A model generated the notes under the pieces. That model was not told where the DNA came from. It did no database searches and was given only the letters and a program-made list of their open reading frames with translations. From Planctomycetota bacterium (GTDB taxonomy: Bacteria; Planctomycetota; Phycisphaerae; Phycisphaerales; UBA1924): 64,000 bases of DNA. A program made the translations under genes and the position numbers. Below, piece by piece: positions 16,591 to 24,509 of the stretch; position 1 is the stretch's first letter, and the number at the start of each line of letters is the position of its first letter. The stretch lies in the NCBI GenBank assembly GCA_024276195.1, contig JAJRXR010000008.1:50935-114934 (forward strand). Reading direction: 5' to 3'.

Positions 16591-18015
16591 ATGATCCGCA
16601 CAACCATCCTTTCGATCGCCGTCTGCACACTCCTGGCCCCATCAGCCGGGGCGGAGATCATCACCGTCGGACCTGGGCTTGGGGTATTCGACCACATCAC
16701 CATCACCGCTGCGGTTGCGGCGTCGGTCAGCGGCGACGAGATCGTCGTCGAGCCCGGGCTCTACCCGGAGAACCTCGTTATCGGCGCCAAGACCATCACC
16801 ATCCGCAGGTCCGCGACGCCGGGCGAGGTCACTATCTTCGGCCAGTCGCTCGGCTCGGTCATCGACGCCAGCAGTGCGAACCTGACCCTGCGCGACCTGA
16901 CTCTTTCCGGCGGCGCAGCGCCAGTGGGCGCCGGCGTCTACGCGCCGAGCAACTCAACACTCGTCGTCGAGAACTGCGTCATCGAAAGCAACCACGCGTC
17001 GGGCGGGTCTGAGCTTGCTGGAGCGATCTACGCCTCCAAGAGCCTGGTGATGCGCGACTCCGTCGTGCGCAACAACTCCGCGACCGGGCGGGCGGGCGGG
17101 GTCGAGCTCCGGGGCGCCGGCCCACACCTGATCGAGGACTGCCTCTTCGAGAACAACGCCGCCGGAACAACCAACACCACGAACGAATCGGGCGGCGCCA
17201 TCGTCGTGAGCGTTTTTGCCAACGAGGTGCGGGTGACACGGACAACCTTCCGCAACAACTCCTCTACCGGGCGGGGCGGGGCGGTGGCGATCTTTGATTT
17301 CAGCACACGCTTTGACGACTGCACCTTCGAGACCAACACCTCTCCCCGCGGCGGAGCGTTATGGATCTCCGACGGCGACCTCGTCCGAGCCAACAACTGC
17401 TTGTTCGTTGGGAACGACGCCAGCGCCTTCGGCGGCGTGACCTACAACGAGGAAATCTTCGAGGCGGTCAACTGCACCTTCGTCGGCAACACCGACTCCA
17501 GCGACACCGACTCCTTCTGGGACACACGGGTCGACTCACAAACCCTCCTGCTCAACTGCGTTGTCACCAACCCCGGCGCGGGATCGTACGGCGGGATCGG
17601 GATCTTCCTGCCCGCGTTCTCGCTGATCCCTGAGGCGCCCTCCGCCACGCCCGACATCGACGGCAACTTCAACGCGGACCCGATGTTTGTTGACGCTGCG
17701 GGCGGGGACTACCGCCTGTTCGCCGGCTCTCCCGCGATCGACGCGGGCGACTCGCTCGGTGGGATCAGCGTCTCGGTCCTCTCGCTTGCGACCGATCTCG
17801 ACGGCAACGTTCGCAACCTCGACGACCTGGACACCCCCAACACGGGCGTGCCCGCCTGGGAGCTGAACATCGACCTCGGCGCCTACGAGTTCCAGCCCGC
17901 GGGCGCCCCCGGGCTGCCCGGGTGCAGCATCGCGGATGTCGCAGAGCCCTATAACACGCTCGACTTCAGCGACGTGCTCGGCTTCCTGACCGCCTTCGGC
18001 GCCGGGTGCCCCTAA
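16591..18015 (+). CDS. Secreted right-handed beta-helix protein with GC-type dockerin motif
   Basis: A 474-residue secreted protein. A signal peptide (MIRTTILSIAVCTLLAPSAG) precedes a parallel beta-helix core (about 25-400) made of short repeats such as LVVENCVIESN, LVMRDSVVRNNS, HLIEDCLFENNA and VRVTRTTFRNNS. This fold is shared by pectate-lyase-like and polymorphic surface proteins. The C-terminus ends LDFSDVLGFLTAFGAGCP, a single half of the GC-type dockerin. The start at 16591 has GGAGG upstream. It lies between sat and cysC but is probably unrelated in function. No catalytic residues were recognised. Confidence 0.85.
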   Translation: MIRTTILSIAVCTLLAPSAGAEIITVGPGLGVFDHITITAAVAASVSGDEIVVEPGLYPENLVIGAKTITIRRSATPGEVTIFGQSLGSVIDASSANLTLRDLTLSGGAAPVGAGVYAPSNSTLVVENCVIESNHASGGSELAGAIYASKSLVMRDSVVRNNSATGRAGGVELRGAGPHLIEDCLFENNAAGTTNTTNESGGAIVVSVFANEVRVTRTTFRNNSSTGRGGAVAIFDFSTRFDDCTFETNTSPRGGALWISDGDLVRANNCLFVGNDASAFGGVTYNEEIFEAVNCTFVGNTDSSDTDSFWDTRVDSQTLLLNCVVTNPGAGSYGGIGIFLPAFSLIPEAPSATPDIDGNFNADPMFVDAAGGDYRLFAGSPAIDAGDSLGGISVSVLSLATDLDGNVRNLDDLDTPNTGVPAWELNIDLGAYEFQPAGAPGLPGCSIADVAEPYNTLDFSDVLGFLTAFGAGCP

Positions 18016-18038
18016 ACAGGTTTCAACCCAAGAATCAG

Positions 18039-18072
18039 GCGGGCGGGGCCAGCGGGCCTCGCCCGCTTTTTT
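18039..18072 (+). terminator. Rho-independent terminator after the beta-helix gene
   Basis: Stem GCGGGCGGGGCC (18039-18050) pairs with GGCCTCGCCCGC (18055-18066), 11 of 12 pairs as Watson-Crick, followed by TTTTTT. A closely similar hairpin occurs at 18824-18853. Confidence 0.9.
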
Positions 18073-18160
18073 GCGGCCAATCAGGCCCGATCAGAGCGGT
18101 CGGGCCTAGCATGACCCCAGCAAAGAACTGGTACGAAACACGTTGTCGAGGAGGCGATCA

Positions 18161-18796
18161 ATGTCCGAGATCAAGAGCACCAACATCACCTGGCACGAGG
18201 GCGACCTGCCCCGCGACGAGCGCTACAAGGCCCTCGAGTGCACCGGCGCCACCCTCTGGTTCACGGGCCTGTCCGCCTCGGGCAAGAGCACCATCGCCAG
18301 CGCTCTGGAACAAGTTCTCGTGGCCAACGGCGTCAACAGCTACCGCCTCGACGGCGACAACGTCCGCTTCGGGCTCAACAAAAACCTGGGCTTCAGCGCC
18401 GAGGACCGGGCCGAGAACATCCGTCGCATCGGCGAGGTCGCCAAGCTCTTCGCCGACTCGGGGTGCGTCTCGCTGACGAGCTTCATCAGCCCGTACCGGG
18501 GCGACCGCGACCAGTGCCGCGAGTTGCACGTCGAGGGCAAGCTGCCGTTCGTCGAGATCTATGTGGACACGCCGCTGGACGTGTGCGAGGGTCGCGACCC
18601 CAAGGGCCTGTACAAGAAGGCCCGCGCCGGCGAGATCAAGGGCTTCACGGGCATCGACGATCCGTACGAGGAGCCCAACAACCCGGAGCTGGTCCTCAAG
18701 ACCGCCGAGTGCTCGGTCGAGCAGTGCGTCCAGCAGTGCCTCGAGCTGCTCTCAAGCATGAACATCGTCCACGTCACGTCGGGCTCGTCGGCCTGA
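18161..18796 (+). CDS. cysC: Adenylylsulfate kinase (APS kinase)
   Basis: A 211-residue APS kinase that phosphorylates APS to PAPS, the universal sulfate donor. P-loop GLSASGKST (about residues 36-44), the substrate region [35 protein letters not shown], and [15 protein letters not shown] are all family hallmarks, as is [19 protein letters not shown]. The ATG at 18161 follows GAGGAGG. It is bracketed by two terminator-like hairpins, so it may be a single-gene transcript with its own promoter in the 90 bases upstream. It is not fused to sat or cysN. Together with sat it completes PAPS synthesis. Confidence 0.96.
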   Translation: MSEIKSTNITWHEGDLPRDERYKALECTGATLWFTGLSASGKSTIASALEQVLVANGVNSYRLDGDNVRFGLNKNLGFSAEDRAENIRRIGEVAKLFADSGCVSLTSFISPYRGDRDQCRELHVEGKLPFVEIYVDTPLDVCEGRDPKGLYKKARAGEIKGFTGIDDPYEEPNNPELVLKTAECSVEQCVQQCLELLSSMNIVHVTSGSSA

Positions 18797-18823
18797 GCCG
18801 GTTCCGACAACCGGGATAGCATC

Positions 18824-18853
18824 ACGGGCGGGGCCGCTGGGCCTCGCCCGTTT
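18824..18853 (+). terminator. Terminator hairpin between cysC and cysQ
   Basis: Stem ACGGGCGGGGCC (18824-18835) and GGCCTCGCCCGT (18840-18851), followed by TT. Nearly the same sequence as the terminator at 18039-18072. It probably ends or attenuates the cysC transcript. Confidence 0.7.
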
Positions 18854-18873
18854 CTATTGGAAGGAGCCAAACC

Positions 18874-19902
18874 ATGGCGGACTACGCGAAACTCTTGGAA
18901 GTCGGGCGCGAGGCGGTCTGCGCCGCTGCGATCGTGACCAACCAGGTCCAGAACGCCCTGGACGAGGTCCGGTCTCTGACCAAGGACGACAAGAGCCCCG
19001 TCACCGTCGCCGACTACGCGGCCCAGGCCATCGTCGGCAAGATCCTGCGCGACCGCCTGGGCGAGGTCATCCTCGTCGGCGAGGAGGACAGCGCCTTCCT
19101 GCGCGACGAGGACAACACGCTCTTTCTCGACGCCACGCTCGCGGCCGTCCGCGAGGTCTGGCCCGAGGCGGACCGCGATTCGCTGCTCGAAGCCGTTGAC
19201 GTCGGCTCGGGCGACACGAACCACCGGAACTTCTGGACGCTCGACCCGATCGACGGGACCAAGGGCTTCCTGCGCGACCAGCAGTACGCGATCGCGCTGG
19301 GCTACATCGAGGGCGACACCCCCACCGTCGGCGTGATGGGCTGCCCCAACCTGCCCGTGAATATGTCCGAGCCGCTGGATGTCCCGAGCGAGCACGGGTG
19401 CTTGTACGCCGCGATCAAGGGCGTCGGGGTGTATGAGGCGCCGTGCGATGATCCGAGTGGCGAGATGATCCGCATCACGCGCCTGGACCACATCGAGGGC
19501 GACCCGATCGTCGTGTGCGCATCGGTCGAGAAGGCGCACTCGAACGTGAGCGACACGGATCGCGTCCTCGAATACATCACCAAGACTCATGGCATCGAGA
19601 TCGGCGAGCCCGTGCGACTTGATTCACAGGCCAAGTACGCGGTGGTCGCGCGCGGGCAGGCGGACGCGTACCTGCGCCTGCCGACGAGGCCCGGGTACGT
19701 CGAGCGGATCTGGGACCACGCCGCGGGGTGCTGCATCGCGTGCGAGGCCGGGGCGTTTGTGACCGACATCTTCGGGCGGAACCTGGATTTCTCGCACGGG
19801 CGGGGTCTCGATAAAAACAAGGGCGTGATCTGCGCCCCCCCCCGCGTCCACGGGCGCGTGATCGAGGCGATCGAGGCGCTGGGGATCCAGCCGGCGGAGT
19901 GA
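18874..19902 (+). CDS. cysQ: 3'(2'),5'-bisphosphate nucleotidase (CysQ/HAL2-type)
   Basis: A 342-residue inositol-monophosphatase-fold phosphatase. It shows LVGEEDS, the metal-binding WTLDPIDGTKGFLR and the C-terminal WDHAAGCCIACEAGA. The length and internal arrangement fit the eukaryotic-like HAL2/SAL1 branch rather than short E. coli CysQ (246). These enzymes hydrolyse PAP (and PAPS) to AMP (APS), clearing the inhibitory by-product of sulfotransfer or PAPS reduction. It lies 77 bases after cysC with a good GGAAGGAG site, consistent with a role in PAPS metabolism. An inositol phosphatase is the alternative, but context and length favour PAP phosphatase. Confidence 0.88.
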   Translation: MADYAKLLEVGREAVCAAAIVTNQVQNALDEVRSLTKDDKSPVTVADYAAQAIVGKILRDRLGEVILVGEEDSAFLRDEDNTLFLDATLAAVREVWPEADRDSLLEAVDVGSGDTNHRNFWTLDPIDGTKGFLRDQQYAIALGYIEGDTPTVGVMGCPNLPVNMSEPLDVPSEHGCLYAAIKGVGVYEAPCDDPSGEMIRITRLDHIEGDPIVVCASVEKAHSNVSDTDRVLEYITKTHGIEIGEPVRLDSQAKYAVVARGQADAYLRLPTRPGYVERIWDHAAGCCIACEAGAFVTDIFGRNLDFSHGRGLDKNKGVICAPPRVHGRVIEAIEALGIQPAE

Positions 19903-20009
19903 ATATGAGCGAGCCGCATTCATTTCTCCGGTTTGCCTGATTCAGCTTGGTGATCGGATTCTCCCCGGATTACACTCGGGCAACCCTTTCACTCCGGGAG
20001 ATCCTCGCC

Positions 20010-21335
20010 ATGCGCTCACGCTCGATCCAAGTTGCTGCTCCGCTCGCGTTTCTGCTGGTCCAGAGCGGGGCGGCGCTCGGAGCCGGGCCGGACCTGATCG
20101 TCGGCTCGATCACCGCGACGAACAACTACGGACAGGTCGGCGGGATCCATGCCTACTCGCTCGGCGTCATCGCCTGCAACCTGGGCGACGCCAACTCGGC
20201 CTGGATCGACTCGACCGCGGACCACCCGCTGCTCGCCCAGAGCCTCTACCGCCTGCGCGACGGGCGCCTCGAACAGATCGGCATCTCGTTCGCCTTGCAC
20301 ACCTCCTCGGTCCTGGAGTCCAACTTCTGTTCCACCTGTCAGCCGGGCGGGAACTTTCAGTTCCTGGCGCCGGGGTGCTCGACCGCATCAAGCCCGAGTT
20401 TATCTGGTCTGCAATCAACGCTCGGCCCACGCTTTGAGGTCAACGCATCCACCGGCGTCTTCGCGTTCCCGTTCACCGGCGCCGGTCAGGCCGGCAACGC
20501 GATCTTCAAACGCATCCAGGCGCCAGCGTCTTCGCTGACGATGGGCGATGAGTACTTCGTCGAGGCCCAGTTGCTCGCGCCCGACGACACCGTCGCCGGC
20601 GCCGGCGACAACAACGCCTCCTACCGCCGGGCCAACCTGCTGCTCAGCGGCTCCCTCGCCCTGACCGGACCAACCCTCACCGAGACGCCAGCGATCTTCG
20701 CCTGGGGCGCGTCCGATCCGGGCGTCGCAATCAGCACGGTCGATATCCCGGGCGACGGGCGCATGCACGTCGGGGCCAACGCGACGGAGATCGCCCCGGG
20801 CCAGTGGCGCTACGACTACGCGATCCACAACCTCACCTCGCACCGGTCCGCCGGGTCGATCAGCGTGCCGGGCGTGGGGGCGGTGTCGGGCGACACGTTC
20901 CAGGCGCCGAGCTATCACTCGGGCGAGCCGGTGGACAACGCGCCGTGGTCGTTCGCGCTCGCCTCTGGCTTTGCGACGTGGAGCATCCCGGCGCACACGC
21001 CAGGGACGGATCAATCAGCCAACGCGGTCCGCTGGGGGACGATGTACACGTTCTCGCTGGTCAGCGACGCCCCGCCGGTGGACGGACCGATCGAGGTGGG
21101 TCTGTTCCGCCCGGGCGCCCAGGGCTCGTTCGTCGTCACCGGCCCCGTCCCGGGGATCGCGTGCGTCGCGGATCTGGCGCCGCCCGCGGGCGTGCTGGAT
21201 TTCTCGGATGTTGCGGCGTTCCTGAGCGCGTTCGGAACCATGTCGCCCGAGGCTGACCTGAGCGAACCCTTCGGCTCGTTCGACTTCTCCGACGTCGCCG
21301 CGTTCCTCACGGCGTTCGGGGCGGGGTGTCCGTAA
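20010..21335 (+). CDS. Secreted protein with full GC-type dockerin
   Basis: A 441-residue secreted protein of unknown core function. A signal peptide (MRSRSIQVAAPLAFLLVQSG) is followed by a long beta-rich region (about 30-385) with few charged stretches and SNFCSTCQPGG, a possible disulfide. The C-terminal about 55 residues hold two dockerin-like motifs, VLDFSDVAAFLSAFG and FDFSDVAAFLTAFGAGCP, each preceded by an acidic ADL/LSEP turn and bounded by Cys. This is the GC-type dockerin, presumed to bind a partner on the cell surface; no cohesin was recognised nearby. The ATG at 20010 follows GGGAG. Confidence 0.82.
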   Translation: MRSRSIQVAAPLAFLLVQSGAALGAGPDLIVGSITATNNYGQVGGIHAYSLGVIACNLGDANSAWIDSTADHPLLAQSLYRLRDGRLEQIGISFALHTSSVLESNFCSTCQPGGNFQFLAPGCSTASSPSLSGLQSTLGPRFEVNASTGVFAFPFTGAGQAGNAIFKRIQAPASSLTMGDEYFVEAQLLAPDDTVAGAGDNNASYRRANLLLSGSLALTGPTLTETPAIFAWGASDPGVAISTVDIPGDGRMHVGANATEIAPGQWRYDYAIHNLTSHRSAGSISVPGVGAVSGDTFQAPSYHSGEPVDNAPWSFALASGFATWSIPAHTPGTDQSANAVRWGTMYTFSLVSDAPPVDGPIEVGLFRPGAQGSFVVTGPVPGIACVADLAPPAGVLDFSDVAAFLSAFGTMSPEADLSEPFGSFDFSDVAAFLTAFGAGCP

Positions 21336-21350
21336 GGAACACGGCGCGGC

Positions 21351-22292
21351 CTAGTCCGTCGTCTTGAACAGGTCGAGGAAGCGGTTTTCGTACTCGCCGA
21401 AGACGCCGTGCTCGTCGAGCAGGCGCTTGAGGTTGACCGCGAGCGACCGGTCCCGGGCGGCGCTCTCGAACAGATCCTCGATCCGGCGGCGTGTTCTGGT
21501 GTCGAGCGCGTGCTCGGCGTTTGTGTCGGTCTCCGCGTCGTCCTCGGTCGAGGCACTCCAGGGCTCGTCGTCGTTGTCAGCTCGTTGCCCGGAGATCTGC
21601 TCCTGCATGCTCAGCAGCCTCGGCTCGGCGGCCTCGCTGGCGCTCTCGAGCACCGACGTGTCCATCTCGATCCCGCTGAGCTTTCCGAACAGACGCACCA
21701 CCGCGAGCGAGGCCTGCGGGTTGGGCACGCCCACCGCGTAGAACGGGATCTCGCCCAGCAGGCACGCGCCCTCGAGCCCGCGCTGGGCTGCGGCTCCGAT
21801 GAGCGCGCCGTTGAGCCCGCTGATCTGCCCTTCAAGCAGCACCTCGGCGCCGAGCTTGGTCAGGGTGTCGAGCAGCGCCTCGCTTGTCGCGGCGGCGTAG
21901 ACCGTGGGCTCGTCCTTCGGGCTCACCTGCGACCCGAGCGACGCGAACGTGAACACCCGCGTGACGCCCATCTCCTGGGCTCGGTCGAGGATGGTGTCGC
22001 ACAGGTCGCGCCCGCCGGTCTGCGGCTGGGCCTCGCCGACGAAAATCACCAGGTCGCGCTTGCCGGCGGGGTCTTCCCAGATGAAAAACATGTTGCGGGG
22101 CAGGCGCCCGGGGCGGGCGATGCCGTCCTTGATCTCGATGTGATCGACCTTGAAGTAGGGCTCCTCGGGGATCGTCCCGGCGGGGGTCGCCCCGAGCGAC
22201 TCGACCAGCGAGCCGCCCCCGAGCATCGCGACATTGCCCATCCCGGGCCAGACAGCCACGAGCCAGGGGTCATTGAGCTTCTTTTCGGTCAT
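21351..22292 (-). CDS. PAC2-family protein
   Basis: A 313-residue protein of the PAC2 (proteasome-assembly-chaperone-like) superfamily. It shows LVAVWPGMGNVAMLGG at the N-terminus, DLVIFVGEAQPQTGG, RVFTFASLGSQV, the central ISGLNGALIGAAAQRG and CLLGEIPFYAVGVPNPQAS. The C-terminal about 100 residues are acidic and helical and end in LKRLLDEHGVFGEYENRFLDLF. Bacterial members are widespread and often unassigned. ATG at 22292 is chosen because GGAG lies 7 bases upstream; a GTG immediately before it is an alternative. It converges on the preceding dockerin protein gene with a 15-base gap. Confidence 0.85.
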   Translation of the reverse strand: MTEKKLNDPWLVAVWPGMGNVAMLGGGSLVESLGATPAGTIPEEPYFKVDHIEIKDGIARPGRLPRNMFFIWEDPAGKRDLVIFVGEAQPQTGGRDLCDTILDRAQEMGVTRVFTFASLGSQVSPKDEPTVYAAATSEALLDTLTKLGAEVLLEGQISGLNGALIGAAAQRGLEGACLLGEIPFYAVGVPNPQASLAVVRLFGKLSGIEMDTSVLESASEAAEPRLLSMQEQISGQRADNDDEPWSASTEDDAETDTNAEHALDTRTRRRIEDLFESAARDRSLAVNLKRLLDEHGVFGEYENRFLDLFKTTD

Positions 22293-22576
22293 CACACATC
22301 TCCGTCGATCTCAGGGCTCTGGTGCAATCCAAGGGCCAGCGCCCCGGGGGCGTCAAGCGGGCGTCCAGGCTTCTCGCGGAGCCAAACAGGGGATTTGGGG
22401 GTGTGCCCCCTGTCAATCTGGCGGGTCCAAACATAGACTTGACAGCGAGTTATCAGAGATAGCTGGCCACACGCCCCGGATTCGGCAATAGTAGGGGCAG
22501 CGAGCTTTCACGAGCGATCGCTGTCGATTCGACGACCTCTCAGAGCGAGACCCCCGCCCCTTTCGAGGACACGACC

Positions 22577-24310
22577 ATGCTCCGTCACGCCGGCGCCATT
22601 CTCACCCTCACAGTCCTGACGTGCTCGGGCGCGAGCGCTCAGATTCTCTCGTTCTCCGACCAGACCGCCGCGAGCCAGATCGACGCGAGGTACGAGACGC
22701 TCTCGGGCGTGATCTCGCTCCCGCAGTTCATGTTCGCGGGGGGAGCCGCCGGCGACTTCGACCGCGACGGCGACCCGGATATCTTCATCCTCTCGGGCGG
22801 GCACGCGCCCGACCGGCTCTACATCAACAACGGCGACGGCACGTTCACCGACCGGGCCAGCGCCTGGGGTGTTGACTTTGAGCACGTCGGGTGCGGCGTA
22901 TCGGTCGCCGATTACGACAACGACGGCGACCTCGATATGTACGTCACCAGCTACGGACCCGCCAGCGGGTTTCTTGAGAACGATGTCCACATCCTCTACC
23001 GCAACAACGGCCCGGACGAGAACGGGCAGTTCTCGTTCACCGATGTCGCCCTCGAGAGCGGCGTCCGCATGACCAGCCCCGTCGATCCCGACGGGTTCAG
23101 CTCCACCTGGGGCGACTACGACATGGACGGCGATCTCGACCTCTTTGTCGCCGGCTGGATGGACGAGAATAACGGCGACCGCCTCTTCCGCAACAACGGC
23201 GCGAACGCCGAAGGACTCGTCACCTTCACCGATGTCACCGATGCGCTCACCGATCTCGCGTCCATCCCGGTGTACGGCTTCAGCCCCACCTTCCAGGATA
23301 TGAACGGCGATGGCTACCCGGAGCTCGTGATCGCCGCGGACTTTGCCACGTCTCAGTACCTGCGCAACGACGCGGGGGCTGGCTTTACAACCATCACCGC
23401 CGCCGCGGGCGTCGGGCTCGACGAGAACGGCATGGGCGCCACCACGGGCGACTTCAACAACGACGGCCTCGTGGACTGGTACGTCACCGCCATCATGCTC
23501 GTTGGCGGCAACAAGCTCTACATCAACCAGGGCGACCACTCGTACGAGGAGGTCAGCGTCGAGGCGGGCGCGAACCAGGGCGGCTGGGGCTGGGGCGCCG
23601 CCGCCGTCGATATCGACAACGACGCCGACCTCGATATCCTCGAAACCAACGGCTGGAATCTTTTCGATGATCCGTCGATGCTCTACCTCAACAACAACGA
23701 CGGCACGTTCACCGAGTCCGCCGTGAGCCTGGGCATGAACCACGTCACACAGGGGCGCGGCATCATCCTGCTCGATCACGACATGGACGGCGACGTGGAC
23801 GTGCTCTTCCTCTCGCACATCGACCCCGTGTACCTGTTCCGCAACGACCTCACCAAAGACACCGGCGCCGGCTGGCTCCGCGTCCGCCTGGACAACTGCG
23901 GCCTGTCCAGCCTCACGCCCGACGGCGTGGGCGCACACCTTGAGCTGACCAGCGCCGGGCTCACGCAGCACCGCTGGATCACCGCGGCCCCGTCGTACCT
24001 CGGGCAGGGCGAGATGGTCGCGCACTTCGGCATCGACGACGCAACCTCGATCGACGAACTCCGCGTCACATGGCCCAACGGGTTCTCGCGCGTCTTCATC
24101 GGCCCAGACACGAACCAGACGGTCATCGTCAGCGCCAACCCGGCGGACACGGCATCGCCCTGGGGTGTGCTCGACTTGACCGATGTGCTCGTCTTCTTCG
24201 ACGACTGGGTCCACGCCCGCGCCAGCGCCGATCTCGAGGTCCCGTTCGGGGCGTTCGATTTCTCCGACGTCATGGCCTATCTCCGGGCGTTCGAGCGGGG
24301 CTGCCGCTAA
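22577..24310 (+). CDS. Secreted FG-GAP/VCBS protein with ASPIC/UnbV domain and dockerin-like end
   Basis: A 577-residue secreted protein predicted as a seven-bladed beta-propeller. After the signal peptide (MLRHAGAILTLTVLTCSGASA) come repeated calcium-type motifs: DFDRDGDPDIF, DYDNDGDLDMY, DYDMDGDLDLF, DMNGDGYPEL, DFNNDGLVDWY, DIDNDADLDIL and DHDMDGDVDVL. An ASPIC/UnbV domain follows (WLRVRLDNCG, HFGIDDATSIDELRVTWPNG). The last 55 residues form a degenerate GC-type dockerin, with VLDLTDVLVFFDDWV and FDFSDVMAYLRAFERGC. Similar CRTAC1-like proteins are surface or matrix proteins; no enzymatic residues are evident. It is followed by a paralogue. Confidence 0.88.
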   Translation: MLRHAGAILTLTVLTCSGASAQILSFSDQTAASQIDARYETLSGVISLPQFMFAGGAAGDFDRDGDPDIFILSGGHAPDRLYINNGDGTFTDRASAWGVDFEHVGCGVSVADYDNDGDLDMYVTSYGPASGFLENDVHILYRNNGPDENGQFSFTDVALESGVRMTSPVDPDGFSSTWGDYDMDGDLDLFVAGWMDENNGDRLFRNNGANAEGLVTFTDVTDALTDLASIPVYGFSPTFQDMNGDGYPELVIAADFATSQYLRNDAGAGFTTITAAAGVGLDENGMGATTGDFNNDGLVDWYVTAIMLVGGNKLYINQGDHSYEEVSVEAGANQGGWGWGAAAVDIDNDADLDILETNGWNLFDDPSMLYLNNNDGTFTESAVSLGMNHVTQGRGIILLDHDMDGDVDVLFLSHIDPVYLFRNDLTKDTGAGWLRVRLDNCGLSSLTPDGVGAHLELTSAGLTQHRWITAAPSYLGQGEMVAHFGIDDATSIDELRVTWPNGFSRVFIGPDTNQTVIVSANPADTASPWGVLDLTDVLVFFDDWVHARASADLEVPFGAFDFSDVMAYLRAFERGCR

Positions 24311-24509
24311 GCGGCGAGCAAAGAATCCCATTCGCCGAGACGGTTCTTGCGAGAGCGAGGGCGGCGCGGTAGATTCCAATAATCCTCGTCAGGGATGACG
24401 CCCAGGCGCATTGTGTGCCCGGGGGCTCGTGGGGGCACGAGCCACATCCAGAGATTCGCGCTGGCGTTTGTGCCCGCGTGTTGTTGTGTGTCTGCGCGTG
24501 GGGGTCACG

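Noticed and set aside
22508-24379. 623-codon minus-strand frame opposite the VCBS gene
   Set aside because: A mirror of the repeated Asp/Gly codons of the calcium motifs (giving Val/Ala/Asp-rich text); no domain and no ribosome-binding site.
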